This document shows, piece by piece, positions 37,243-45,945 of a stretch of 64,000 nucleotides of DNA. The notes under the pieces were generated by a model. That model was not told the DNA's origin. It ran no database searches and worked only from the letters and a program-made list of their open reading frames with translations. Each line of letters begins with the position of its first letter. The stretch's first letter is position 1. This DNA comes from Chitinophaga sp. MM2321 (GTDB lineage Bacteria > Bacteroidota > Bacteroidia > Chitinophagales > Chitinophagaceae): positions 2,728,001 to 2,792,000 of the forward strand of contig NZ_OZ035533.1 in the NCBI RefSeq assembly GCF_964033635.1. Reading direction: 5' to 3'. The position numbers were made by a program, and so were the translations under genes.

Positions 37243-38139
37243 ATGTTATCAAACCGTCACCTGATTTTTATGGAAGTGGCCAGTTACAAAAGTTTCTCTA
37301 AGGCCAGCGAGGCATTATATATCTCACAACCGGCTGTCAGCATACATATCAAAGGGCTGGAAGAGCAGTACCAGACTAAATTATTTGAACGGAAAGGACT
37401 GCATATAGAACTAACAGAAGCAGGTCAATTGTTATACAAGCGGTTATTAACCGTACGACAGATACAGCAGGAAACAGAATTCGAAATTTCTGTGTTGCAA
37501 AATACACAGCAGGCAATGGGTGATCTTAAGCTGGGCGCCAGTACTACGGCAGCGTTGTATATACTGCCAAGGGTTATGTCCGCATTCAACCGCGAATACC
37601 AGCATGTAAATATTTCCTTACTCAACAGGAATAGCGAAATAGTGCAGGAAGCTCTTTTAAATATGGAGATAAATATTGGTGTCACGGAGAAAAAAGGTAA
37701 GCTGACCAACATCACTTACCAACACTTTCTGAAAGATCAGATAGTAGCTGTATGCAGCCCTAATAATCCCCTGACAAAGAAAACAAAACTGCCGCTGAAA
37801 GAAATCCTGCGTACTCCCATCGCTATCCGGGAAAGAGGAAGCGGCACGCTGGAAGCAATCAAAACAGGATTGCAAAAATGCAGGATCGGCCTGGATGATC
37901 TCAACATAAAAGTACGGCTGGGTGGTACGGAAGCATTAAAAAACTTCCTGGTTGAATCTGATTGTGTGGGGTTTCTATCTACGCGGTCTATCACAAAAGA
38001 GCTACAGTCCGGTGAGCTTACCTTGTTACAGTTTGACGGATTGCGGATAGAAAGAAGCTTTTATTTTATCCAGCGAAAAGGTGAAATGAGTGAACTGAAT
38101 AAACGTTTTATTAAAATGGCCCGGACCATTTATAATTAA
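37243..38139 (+). CDS. LysR-family transcriptional regulator
   Basis: A 298-residue LysR regulator. The winged HTH fills residues 1-60 (FMEVASYKSFSKASEALYISQPAVSIHIKGLE, the family signature); a linker helix and the periplasmic-binding-like effector domain (about 90-296) follow. It resembles the CysB/YeiE-like branch in general form, but the ligand cannot be inferred. It is divergent from the adhesin operon across 461 bp that carry direct repeats, so it could control its own gene, the adhesin operon, or both. The small ORF at 38217 follows in the same direction. Confidence 0.92.
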   Translation: MLSNRHLIFMEVASYKSFSKASEALYISQPAVSIHIKGLEEQYQTKLFERKGLHIELTEAGQLLYKRLLTVRQIQQETEFEISVLQNTQQAMGDLKLGASTTAALYILPRVMSAFNREYQHVNISLLNRNSEIVQEALLNMEINIGVTEKKGKLTNITYQHFLKDQIVAVCSPNNPLTKKTKLPLKEILRTPIAIRERGSGTLEAIKTGLQKCRIGLDDLNIKVRLGGTEALKNFLVESDCVGFLSTRSITKELQSGELTLLQFDGLRIERSFYFIQRKGEMSELNKRFIKMARTIYN

Positions 38140-38216
38140 TACTTATAGTTTATAACATTTCAGTATAGCAATATTTATAAGCTTAGGTATACATTTACTC
38201 CCTAAAGTACGCTTAT

Positions 38217-38489
38217 ATGAACATGCTTTTTTATTACGAACAACTGTGCAATACTGCAGCAGAAAGGATGAAGATGCTGGCTGATATATCTACCAACCGC
38301 GGAACCTATCTCCTCCGCCAACTAAGAGAATATACGTCTTCTTCATTGATCACCACTGTGGATGTGGATACCCTGACAAAGAAAATGTTTACATCCCTGG
38401 GCTCCATTTTATGCCCGGAAGCAGCGGCAGAATACGCCGGAGCCGGCAAATTACTGGAAATGGACCTGGGAACAGATGTAGAGAAATGA
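38217..38489 (+). CDS. Small protein of unknown function, 90 aa
   Basis: A 90-residue frame with ATG start, mixed helical composition, no membrane span and no recognised motif. It lies 77 bp after the LysR gene and directly before a strong terminator, which supports it being a real transcribed gene. It contains LITTVDVDTLTKKMFTSLGSILCPEAA; two or three helices are likely. No function can be proposed. Confidence 0.5.
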   Translation: MNMLFYYEQLCNTAAERMKMLADISTNRGTYLLRQLREYTSSSLITTVDVDTLTKKMFTSLGSILCPEAAAEYAGAGKLLEMDLGTDVEK

Positions 38490-38494
38490 TATAA

Positions 38495-38553
38495 ATTTAA
38501 AATAGCTATGATTTAATCTCACAACCGGGGATTAAATCATAGCTATTTTAAAT
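38495..38553. terminator. Perfect 24-bp inverted repeat, bidirectional terminator
   Basis: Arms 38495-38518 and 38530-38553 are perfectly complementary over 24 bp with an 11-base loop. They end in AAAAT/ATTTT tracts, so either strand gets a U-rich tail. It lies between the small ORF (+) and the TIM-barrel gene (-). Confidence 0.85.
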
Positions 38554-38566
38554 CTTAGTTTTCTTT

Positions 38567-39472
38567 TCAGCTCTTTACAGAAGCGGCTACCGGCCAGTGC
38601 TGCTGCAGTTTACGACGAAGAAAGGCAACACTGCGTTCCAACTGGTCCATACCATCTACACCATCTTCAATACTGATCCAGCTATCGAATCCTACCCGTT
38701 TCAATTCGGTAAAAATAGCATCATAATCGTTGAGCCCTTTGCCGATTTCGCCATGACTGAGCCGTTTGGCATATCCAACTGCGCCCCCTTCTTCCTGGCG
38801 AAGATCTTCAATAGTACCTTCTTTAAGATAACGGTCACTCGCGTGCATGGTTACTACTCTGTTGGATACACGTTTAAGCAATTCCAGCGGTTCCTCTCCG
38901 GCCAGGAAAGTATTGCTTGGGTCATAATTCACACCGAAGTTAGGATGATGGATCATGTCTACCAATTGACAAAAAATATCCATCTTTTGTGCGAATTCCG
39001 GGTATTCCCAAAAGTCATCTTTATAATGATTTTCGATAATCAGTGTAATACCCCTTTCTGCTGCATATGGAATACAGGATTCGATACAGTCTGCCGCCAG
39101 TTTCAATCCTTCCTGGATTTCAAGCTCCGGCCTACGCTGACCTGAAAGCACCCGGCAGTAACTACCTCCCAGGGTATGGGTCATATCTATCCAGTTTTTT
39201 TGTTTGTTGATTTCCTGTTCACGGAATTTTTTATCCGGATGTGTAAAGTCAGGAGAACAACACATCATCGGGATGGTTTTTCCCTGATCTTCTACTTGTT
39301 TTCTAAAGATGGGCCAATTTGCTTTATCAGACATTTCCAGAAATCCTGCATACCACTCCAGCCCTTCAACATCCAGTTTAGTGGCCAGACCAATCCATTC
39401 AGATACTTTCATACTTCCATCCTTGCACAAGGCGTGCATGAAGGCTTTTGGGAAAACAGCGAGTTTCGGCAT
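38567..39472 (-). CDS. Sugar phosphate isomerase/epimerase (xylose-isomerase-like TIM barrel)
   Basis: A 301-residue cytosolic TIM-barrel protein of the AP-endonuclease-2/xylose-isomerase-like superfamily. Metal-site residues are placed as in the family: Glu in LIIENHYKDD, Asp in VNYDPSN, His in VTMHASD and Glu in SIEDGVD. Such enzymes epimerise or isomerise keto sugars, and some act on 3-keto or inosose compounds. No signal peptide. It is the last gene of a six-gene operon, 22 bp after the SDR gene, and is closed by the inverted repeat at 38495. Its substrate is probably the keto sugar made by the upstream dehydrogenases. Confidence 0.88.
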   Translation of the reverse strand: MPKLAVFPKAFMHALCKDGSMKVSEWIGLATKLDVEGLEWYAGFLEMSDKANWPIFRKQVEDQGKTIPMMCCSPDFTHPDKKFREQEINKQKNWIDMTHTLGGSYCRVLSGQRRPELEIQEGLKLAADCIESCIPYAAERGITLIIENHYKDDFWEYPEFAQKMDIFCQLVDMIHHPNFGVNYDPSNTFLAGEEPLELLKRVSNRVVTMHASDRYLKEGTIEDLRQEEGGAVGYAKRLSHGEIGKGLNDYDAIFTELKRVGFDSWISIEDGVDGMDQLERSVAFLRRKLQQHWPVAASVKS

Positions 39473-39494
39473 AAAATTAAGTTGCTTTAATTAG

Positions 39495-40307
39495 TTATGA
39501 TTTTTTTTGAGCAGATGCAGGAAGCGTTGTTCCATCTTTTGGAGGATTGCGGCCAATTAATGGGTGTTGTTCCAACTCAACAACCTGTCCGCTGATAGGG
39601 CCACTTTCATCTGCCAGCCAGTATATGGCCGCAGCAGCCACCTCTTCAGGCCGGAGTATGCGGCCCGCAGGCGCATATACCGCAGGAATCTGTTTATACC
39701 AGTCGTCGGCAAGCCCTTGTCCACGTTTGATATCCACTTCCTTTTCGGTAAGCACCCAACCTACGTTGATCTGGTTAACGCGGACGCCCATCTCCCGGTG
39801 GAGTGTGTCTCCCAGGTTACGGCTCAGGGTCATGAGCGCCCCCTTCGAAACACTATAGGCAAGCAGATTAGGTTCTCCGCTCCAGGCATTTACGGATCCG
39901 ATATTCAACACATTTCCGTGCGTACTGCTCAAATGAGGCAGTGCCGCCTGGATAAGGGCGAAAGCCGCCAGCAGATTAACTTCCAGGACATTCCGGAAAA
40001 ACGGAAGCGTCGTTGTATGCACATCAGACGATACGATCATCGCTGCATTATTCACCACAGCATCCAGGCGGCCAAACTTTTTTATGGCTATGTCCACCAG
40101 TCGTTGTGGCGCACCTTCAATTGTAATGTCTTCAATATGCAATGCAGATTTGTCCTCACCCAATTCCTTTACGATTGCTTCGCCCCGGGCAACATCCCGG
40201 CCGTGAATAACAACACGTGCGCCTTCTGCGACGCAACGTGTTGCAATGGCTTTACCAATACCGGTACAGCTTCCTGTTATTATAATGACTTTATCTTTTA
40301 GCCGCAT
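39495..40307 (-). CDS. Short-chain dehydrogenase/reductase (SDR)
   Basis: A 270-residue classical SDR. The cofactor loop TGSCTGIGKA (11-20), NNAA (86-89), catalytic Ser138, and YSVSK (Tyr151, Lys155) are all present. Substrate is not readable; with its neighbours it may reduce or oxidise a sugar or sugar acid. The start lies only 2 bp after the stop of the zinc-type dehydrogenase gene, which implies tight co-expression. Confidence 0.92.
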   Translation of the reverse strand: MRLKDKVIIITGSCTGIGKAIATRCVAEGARVVIHGRDVARGEAIVKELGEDKSALHIEDITIEGAPQRLVDIAIKKFGRLDAVVNNAAMIVSSDVHTTTLPFFRNVLEVNLLAAFALIQAALPHLSSTHGNVLNIGSVNAWSGEPNLLAYSVSKGALMTLSRNLGDTLHREMGVRVNQINVGWVLTEKEVDIKRGQGLADDWYKQIPAVYAPAGRILRPEEVAAAAIYWLADESGPISGQVVELEQHPLIGRNPPKDGTTLPASAQKKS

Positions 40308-40309
40308 AA

Positions 40310-41335
40310 CTATATGGGTTTAAGAATACTCTTTACTACTTCTCCTTTGTGCATTTTTTCAAAAGCGGTATGCCAATCGCTGAGCGGCCATATGCCGCCT
40401 ATGATAGGTTTTACATCCAACCGGCCGGTGGCCAGTAATGAAATAACACGTTCCCATACAGGCCAGTTATGACTGAAACTTCCCTGAAGGGTCACATTCT
40501 TTTGTACCAGCGGATCAATGGAGAATCCAAGTGGTTGCGGGCCCCATCCTACTTTCAGGATATGGCCATTGGGACGTACCAGGTCCATCGCAATTCTGAG
40601 GGTGGCACTGGATCCCGCGGCATCTATGATGCAGTCGGCGCCAAGTCCGTCGCGTGATTTCGCCCAGTCTGATGCATTGCCGATGATGGCTTCACAACCA
40701 TATTGCTCTGCAATACTTAAACGGCCACGATCTGCTTCAAGACCTACCACGGCTACTTCTGCGCCGCAAAGACGCGCTACAGCTGCGCAAAGGATACCAA
40801 TGGTTCCTGGTCCCAATACAATCACCCGGTCACCCGGTTTCAGGTGTGCATTATTCACCACTGCATTGTAAGCAACACAGCAGGGTTCTGTTAAACACGC
40901 ATGTTCAAAAGGAAGCTCGTCTGGAATGCGGTGCAGACAACGGGCAGGCGTTGACACATAACGTGTCATGGCACCATTTACACCATATCCAAAACCTTTG
41001 CGGGTGGGATCAAGATTATAAAGACCTGTTCTTGACATGGGGTTATCCGGATCAATGATGGCGGCTGTTTCACTCACCACCCTATCACCTTCTTTCCAGC
41101 CCTTCACCCGGCTGCCGGTGGCAACGATGCGGCCTGAAAACTCATGACCCAATACCACCGGATAATTTACTACCCAACTATGACCATTGGTCCATTGATG
41201 GATGTCGCTGCCACATACGCCTACATAGGCAACTTCCAGCAAAACATCTTCTTCACCGATTTCCGGTCTTGCTATATCACGGATCTCTACCGCTCCTTCC
41301 TGGGGAGCGTAGTTTACCACAGCAGCTGATTTCAT
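40310..41335 (-). CDS. Zinc-type medium-chain dehydrogenase (sorbitol/threonine dehydrogenase-like) without structural zinc cysteines
   Basis: A 341-residue MDR protein. The catalytic zinc ligands are there: Cys41 (GVCGSD), His64 and Glu65 (GHEFSG), and Glu150 in the EPCC segment, with the Rossmann motif VLGPGTIG. In place of the usual loop with four cysteines for a structural zinc (about residues 88-120) there is ETAAIIDPDNPMSRTGLYNL, which has none, so that site is lost. The relatives are sorbitol, L-idonate or threonine dehydrogenases. In this operon it most likely interconverts a sugar hydroxyl and ketone. Confidence 0.9.
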   Translation of the reverse strand: MKSAAVVNYAPQEGAVEIRDIARPEIGEEDVLLEVAYVGVCGSDIHQWTNGHSWVVNYPVVLGHEFSGRIVATGSRVKGWKEGDRVVSETAAIIDPDNPMSRTGLYNLDPTRKGFGYGVNGAMTRYVSTPARCLHRIPDELPFEHACLTEPCCVAYNAVVNNAHLKPGDRVIVLGPGTIGILCAAVARLCGAEVAVVGLEADRGRLSIAEQYGCEAIIGNASDWAKSRDGLGADCIIDAAGSSATLRIAMDLVRPNGHILKVGWGPQPLGFSIDPLVQKNVTLQGSFSHNWPVWERVISLLATGRLDVKPIIGGIWPLSDWHTAFEKMHKGEVVKSILKPI

Positions 41336-41364
41336 TATTCTATCTGTTTAAATAAATATGAATG

Positions 41365-42072
41365 CTATTTTTTTCCTACTGCCACATCTCCATATGCGTG
41401 GATCTTTTCGCAGATCAACCGCAGCGATGCTTCCAGGTCACCACTGGCTGTTTTGAAGGCATCGGCATCAATGGTTAGTGGTGCACCCAGCACCACCAAA
41501 GGCGCCCCGAATTCCGGGCAACGGATTGCCTGTTCCAGGGAGAGCCCTCCCACTGCCTGCACGGGAATATTCACCGCAGCCACTACTTCTTTCAGCTGGT
41601 CCAACGGATTAGGCATTCTTTTGCCCTGTGCTGCAATACCTCTGCGTTCATCATAACCGATATGATGAATCACATAATCACATCCCAGTTCTTCCAGCCG
41701 CTTTGCGCCGGCCACCATATCCGGGCTACCCAGGTTATCGCCCATTACTTTTACGCCGAAATCACGACCTGCATTCACTACACAGCGGATCGTTTCTTCA
41801 TGTGCCCGCACCATCACCACTACATGTGTGGCACCGGCTTTGCCCATCATCTCTACTTCGAGATAACCGCCATCCATGGTTTTGAGATCTGCTACAATAG
41901 GAATACCGGGAAAAGCTTCCCTTAATTTCCGTACGCCATGTAAGCCTTCTGCCAGGATCAGCGGGGTACCCGCTTCCAGCCAGTCAACACCCGCGCGTAT
42001 CGCCATTGCGGCCGTTTCCAGGGCTTCATCTATGTTTGTTAAATCCAGTGATATCTGTACTATTGGTTTCAT
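41365..42072 (-). CDS. OMPDC-superfamily enzyme, hexulose-phosphate synthase / keto-gulonate-phosphate decarboxylase (HUMPS) type
   Basis: A 235-residue single-domain TIM barrel of the orotidine-monophosphate-decarboxylase suprafamily. The defining DxKxxD is ADLKTMDGG (Asp62, Lys64, Asp67); VDWLEAGTPL, VIHHIGYDER and AVGGLSLEQA match the HPS/KGPDC branch. Characterised members either condense formaldehyde with ribulose 5-phosphate or decarboxylate 3-keto-L-gulonate 6-phosphate. No phospho-3-hexuloisomerase (SIS domain) or sugar kinase gene is close by, so neither textbook role fits easily. It lies in the middle of the six-gene operon. I infer a carbon-carbon bond reaction on a keto sugar or its phosphate. 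Confidence 0.88.
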   Translation of the reverse strand: MKPIVQISLDLTNIDEALETAAMAIRAGVDWLEAGTPLILAEGLHGVRKLREAFPGIPIVADLKTMDGGYLEVEMMGKAGATHVVVMVRAHEETIRCVVNAGRDFGVKVMGDNLGSPDMVAGAKRLEELGCDYVIHHIGYDERRGIAAQGKRMPNPLDQLKEVVAAVNIPVQAVGGLSLEQAIRCPEFGAPLVVLGAPLTIDADAFKTASGDLEASLRLICEKIHAYGDVAVGKK

Positions 42073-42098
42073 ATATTTTTTATAATAAGCATCGTTTC

Positions 42099-42755
42099 TT
42101 AATCCCGGAGCATTTTTACTTTTAAATCCTTAAAGAGTACTTTACTCTTTGGATCATGACCCTGCAGTGCAAAAGTGCCGCTGGAAATCAACCGGCCGGG
42201 GTGACCTTCCGGCGCGGTGGCATTGGCTGGTTCTGTGTATTCCAGTACTGTTTTATCATTTATTTTAATGGTTACCTTTTTACCCTCTACACGGATATAT
42301 TCGGTAAACCATACATTATCATCTACATATTTCTCTTTAATGTCCTTGATATCATACAGGCTGCCGGTTCTTTTCCAGTCTTTATGTGAGTTGTTTACCT
42401 GTACTTCAAAACCTTTGTCCGGAAAACGTACCTGCTGGAATTCCGTGTGGAAATAGATCCCGGAATTTGAGCCGGGCATCGTCATCACCTGTGCCTGGAA
42501 TTCAAAGTTTTTGAAGTTGTGGTTGCCTACATCGCCTTCATAAAAAAGATGCGCTCTCGGACCATTCACCACGATGGCGCCATCTGCTACGGAAAAGGTG
42601 CTGGCATTCTCACCGGCCTTCCATCCGTTGAGAGATTTACCATCGAACAGGGAGATCCAGCCATCGCCGGAACCGGCTGCACCGGCTTTTTTTGCCGTGT
42701 TACAGCCCATCATCAATCCGATGGCTAACAGGAATAGCAATACGTTATATCTCAT
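42099..42755 (-). CDS. DUF1080 (3-keto-disaccharide hydrolase family) lipoprotein
   Basis: A 218-residue lipoprotein (lipobox LMMGC, Cys18) with one DUF1080 domain filling residues 33-216: WISLFDGKSLNGWK at the start, NSGIYFHTEFQ in the middle and FALQGHDPKSKVLFKDLKVK at the end. The fold is a concanavalin-like beta-sandwich. Members of this family have been shown to cleave 3-keto-glycosides, made when a dehydrogenase oxidises the C3 hydroxyl. That fits the oxidoreductase gene 31 bp upstream. A periplasmic site is expected. Confidence 0.9.
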   Translation of the reverse strand: MRYNVLLFLLAIGLMMGCNTAKKAGAAGSGDGWISLFDGKSLNGWKAGENASTFSVADGAIVVNGPRAHLFYEGDVGNHNFKNFEFQAQVMTMPGSNSGIYFHTEFQQVRFPDKGFEVQVNNSHKDWKRTGSLYDIKDIKEKYVDDNVWFTEYIRVEGKKVTIKINDKTVLEYTEPANATAPEGHPGRLISSGTFALQGHDPKSKVLFKDLKVKMLRD

Positions 42756-42786
42756 CTTAAATTGCTTCAGATTATGTAATAAAAAA

Positions 42787-44253
42787 TCAACCGATACTAC
42801 CCCAACCTTTTCTGTATTCTCTTTTCACATACTGATTGGCGGCATCATAATTGGTGACACGCATATTCTGATGATCCCACAGCAACTTCGTATTGGCGCC
42901 AGGATAATCATTTCCTTTTCCTGATTTTCTCGGTACCGGGATATCCGCTACACGGATGGCTAAATTCGCCATTAAGATAGCTTCTGTCAACGGACCTGCC
43001 AGTTCAAAAGGAGAACTCAGTTCCATATTACCATATCCGGCAATAGCACCTTCCACCCACTGGGCGTAATGGCCTTCTGCACTACCAGGAACACGGGCAA
43101 ATGTTTGTTTAACATGCACTTCATCCATGCGTGACAGTGGCAACAGGCGCGGGTTGGCAGCATATTCACTGGCCATCATCTTGCCTTTGGTACCCACAAA
43201 CAGGATCCCGCTGTTACCATCTCCAAACATTTCATTCGGACCCAGTTCTTCCGGACGTTCCGGTTTGATACCGCCATCCATCCAATGCATGGTTACAGGT
43301 CCCTGTGTTTTATTTGTTTTGGGGAAAGTTAAAGTGGCATGACTGGCCGGAGGACAGCTATCCGGGAAGAATCCTCTTTCGCCGAAGGCGGTAAACACAC
43401 TGCTTACACTCGCCTGTACATCCGATGCATATTTTAAATTCAGTACGCTGAAAGGTGCTTCCATCAGGTGACAACCCAGATCGCCGAGAGCGCCGGTACC
43501 ATAATCCCACCAACCGCGCCAGCTACCTGGAATCAGGTTATCTACATAGTTTTTTTGTGGTGCAGTACCCAGCCAAAGATCCCAGTCGAGTCCCTTTGGC
43601 ACCGGTGGTGTTTCCTTGGACCAGGGAATACCCTGTGGCCACACCGGCCGGTTTGTAAAGATATACACCGTGTGTACGTCACCGATAATACCAGCGTTGT
43701 ACCATTCACGCATTTGTCTTACCCCATCTCCGGAAGAGCCCTGGTTACCCATTTGTGTAACCACTTTATATTTTTTAGCGGCCTCGGTCAATTTCCTGGC
43801 TTCCCAGATATCATGGGTCATCGGTTTTTGTACATACACATGTTTGCCCAGTTGCATGGCGCCCATGGCAATAATGGCATGACTATGATCGGGTGTGGAT
43901 ACAGAAACAGCATCAAAGCTTTTTGATTCTTTCTCAAAAAGTTCGCGCCAGTCTTTATAGTATTTAGCTTTAGGAAATCTTTCTCTTGAAGTAGTAGCTG
44001 CACGGTCATCTACATCACATAAGAAACCAATGTTGGCTTTCCCGCTGGCATTAAAATTAAAAAGATCAGATCTTCCTTTGCCGCCTGCGCCTACCCCTGC
44101 AATAACAAGCTTGTCACTCGGTGCCAGGAAGCCTTTGCCGCCCAGTACGTGACGGGGGATGATGGTAAATCCCGCAGCTGCAAGTGCCGAGTTTTTAATG
44201 AAATTCCGTCTTGAACTGGATGCATTACCTTGATTCGACAAATTTTTGTCCAT
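42787..44253 (-). CDS. Gfo/Idh/MocA-family oxidoreductase with Tat signal
   Basis: A 488-residue NAD(P)-dependent oxidoreductase. The N terminus has a twin-arginine leader (SRRNFIKNSALAAAGF), so it would be exported folded, with its nucleotide bound. The Rossmann part begins LVIAGVGAGGKGRSDLFNF; the family's catalytic lysine is in VYVQKPMTHD; the second domain follows from about 190. Members of the family oxidise sugar hydroxyls, including C3 of glycosides, or carry out NAD-recycling glycosidase chemistry (GH109). First gene of the six-gene operon and beside a DUF1080 gene: the pair is the core of 3-keto-glycoside breakdown. Confidence 0.92.
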   Translation of the reverse strand: MDKNLSNQGNASSSRRNFIKNSALAAAGFTIIPRHVLGGKGFLAPSDKLVIAGVGAGGKGRSDLFNFNASGKANIGFLCDVDDRAATTSRERFPKAKYYKDWRELFEKESKSFDAVSVSTPDHSHAIIAMGAMQLGKHVYVQKPMTHDIWEARKLTEAAKKYKVVTQMGNQGSSGDGVRQMREWYNAGIIGDVHTVYIFTNRPVWPQGIPWSKETPPVPKGLDWDLWLGTAPQKNYVDNLIPGSWRGWWDYGTGALGDLGCHLMEAPFSVLNLKYASDVQASVSSVFTAFGERGFFPDSCPPASHATLTFPKTNKTQGPVTMHWMDGGIKPERPEELGPNEMFGDGNSGILFVGTKGKMMASEYAANPRLLPLSRMDEVHVKQTFARVPGSAEGHYAQWVEGAIAGYGNMELSSPFELAGPLTEAILMANLAIRVADIPVPRKSGKGNDYPGANTKLLWDHQNMRVTNYDAANQYVKREYRKGWGSIG

Positions 44254-44603
44254 GTCTTTAATTTTTGGTTAATTAAGAACGATAATTAATTGTCATCAGT
44301 TTGATTGCAGACAATATTGCGCCAGCAGATCAATCCAACAGGTATATTTTGTATGTATGTGGAAGTAGTTTTTCAAAAGCCAAAGAATGCGTAAATAGGC
44401 TCATCGCGAAAGAATGTTTGTTTTTTTTATTCGTGATAATGAAACAAATATCCAAATTATTAAACGCCGATATTATACTATATTGGCATCTTTGTATCAA
44501 ATGTTAACTATAGCTCTGCCAGGTAAGAAATACGGCTGTACAAGGGGTAGATTTTGTGGGATAAAGGGGGGCTTTGTTCGGGCAATAACAACTACTATGC
44601 ACC
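44254..44603. other. Intergenic region upstream of the Gfo/Idh operon
   Basis: About 350 bp without a convincing gene; AT-rich near 44400-44520. A 68-codon frame on the plus strand (44301-44507) has no family resemblance and I do not accept it. The promoter of the six-gene operon should be here, but I found no clear TAnnTTTG box on the minus strand. Confidence 0.5.
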
Positions 44604-44662
44604 AAAAAATAAAATCCGGAAGCATCCCCTTTTATACAATATAAAAGACAACACTTCCGGAT
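44604..44662 (-). terminator. Intrinsic terminator with two-part stem
   Basis: ATCCGGAAG and CTTCCGGAT form the outer stem, TTTTATA/TATAAAA an inner one, and on the minus strand a T-rich tail follows. It ends the upstream DUF1080 gene (44686) and separates it from the six-gene operon. Confidence 0.75.
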
Positions 44663-44685
44663 GTTGATATATCTGCCGGCAAATT

Positions 44686-45660
44686 TTATTTTGCAGGGGT
44701 AATAATAATTTTCCTGAATTCAATAGGACCATGATCTCCCTGGAAGTAGATAGGACCAGGTTCACCTTCGTTACTATCCAGTGCTCCGCCCGTGATACCT
44801 GGGATTTCCTGGTTGCAGATGATGGTTTTACCATTGGCAACAACGGTTATCATGCGGCCTACCAGCGTGATATCATACGTTTGCCACTGGCCGGGACCTA
44901 AAAGCGCCATTTCGCTGGGCACCAAAAAGCCATATATGCCGCCAAACAGGTGGCTGTTAGGATGATCTGTTTTCGGATTGTCGATGATCTGCGTTTCATA
45001 ACGACCTCTCAGATAAACCCCGCTATTGCTGCCTTCCTTATATCGGAACTGTACATGCAGTTTAAAATCAGTAAAGGTCTTTTCAGAGATCAGGTTAGCG
45101 CCGGAATGAGGACTGGTCAGGACTCCGTCTTTAACGATCCATTGGTTTTTTGCTCCGACAGCTTTCCAGCCGGTCAGGTCTTTACCATTGAATAACTGGA
45201 TAGGCTTACCCCAAGCTGGTGCTGAAGTTCTTTTGAGATCTGGCGCCTGTACACCCGTAAAGGAGAAGGTTTGACCACCACTGGTTTGGATAGTACCATT
45301 GATGCCGGCAGCTGTCAGGGTTCCTTCCAGCACCAGGTCGCGGTTTTCCGACTCCCACTGTGGCGGGATCGCAAAACTGAACTTGCCCTTATCAAAGTTG
45401 ACTTTAGATATCGGACGGGCGCTTCCGCCGGTACTCACAAAACGGCCCACCAGTGTATGAAAGCCGGAAAGTTCCACTTCCAGCCAGGAGGGCTTCTCCG
45501 TTCCGTTTTCATTAACCTTAATATCCCAACGCCCAATCAGGGAGCCGCCGTCAACGGTGCCAACCTGAACAGGCGCCACCTGCGCCATTACACCGGATGG
45601 AGTGGCCAGTCCCAGGGCCATACAACACACGAAACCAGCAATGATACTTTTTCTATTCAT
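44686..45660 (-). CDS. DUF1080-domain secreted protein with extra N-terminal domain
   Basis: A 324-residue secreted protein (signal peptide ends GVMAQ, no lipobox). The C-terminal half, about 148-322, is a DUF1080 domain: IQLFNGKDLTGWKAV, NSGVYLRGRYETQI, GPIYFQGDHGPIEFRKIII. The N-terminal half, about 28-140, is a separate beta-rich domain (GRWDIKVNENGTEKPSWLEVELS..., NRDLVLEGTL) that I do not recognise beyond a lipocalin-like look. It differs clearly from the single-domain lipoprotein at 42099. A likely role is cleavage of a 3-keto-glycoside in the periplasm, by family inference. It has its own terminator and is divergent from the GH13 gene. Confidence 0.87.
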   Translation of the reverse strand: MNRKSIIAGFVCCMALGLATPSGVMAQVAPVQVGTVDGGSLIGRWDIKVNENGTEKPSWLEVELSGFHTLVGRFVSTGGSARPISKVNFDKGKFSFAIPPQWESENRDLVLEGTLTAAGINGTIQTSGGQTFSFTGVQAPDLKRTSAPAWGKPIQLFNGKDLTGWKAVGAKNQWIVKDGVLTSPHSGANLISEKTFTDFKLHVQFRYKEGSNSGVYLRGRYETQIIDNPKTDHPNSHLFGGIYGFLVPSEMALLGPGQWQTYDITLVGRMITVVANGKTIICNQEIPGITGGALDSNEGEPGPIYFQGDHGPIEFRKIIITPAK

Positions 45661-45945
45661 AATTATATTTGTTGAAGAAGGTATAAAGATAAATTTATTT
45701 GGTTTGTTTTCACAACCCTGTACCCGACTAATATCATCCCGGAATCAACCACATCAATGTATAAAAAAATAATATATCAAATCTTCTCTCATAAAACATC
45801 ATCATCAAAAATCTTCCGTAAGCTAATATATCCCACTTAAAAGCCAATTTATTCATGCTGATCACCACGCTACTGGCGTACTTTGTACTAAATTTAAAAG
45901 TACGTTCAGCAGGTACTGCTGATACGCTGATTTCAAACCACTATT

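Noticed and set aside
39564..40301. A 245-codon plus-strand frame
   Set aside because: It is antisense to the SDR gene, which has all catalytic residues.
44301..44507. A 68-codon plus-strand frame upstream of the Gfo/Idh operon
   Set aside because: No recognisable features, AT-rich composition and no sensible context; treated as intergenic.
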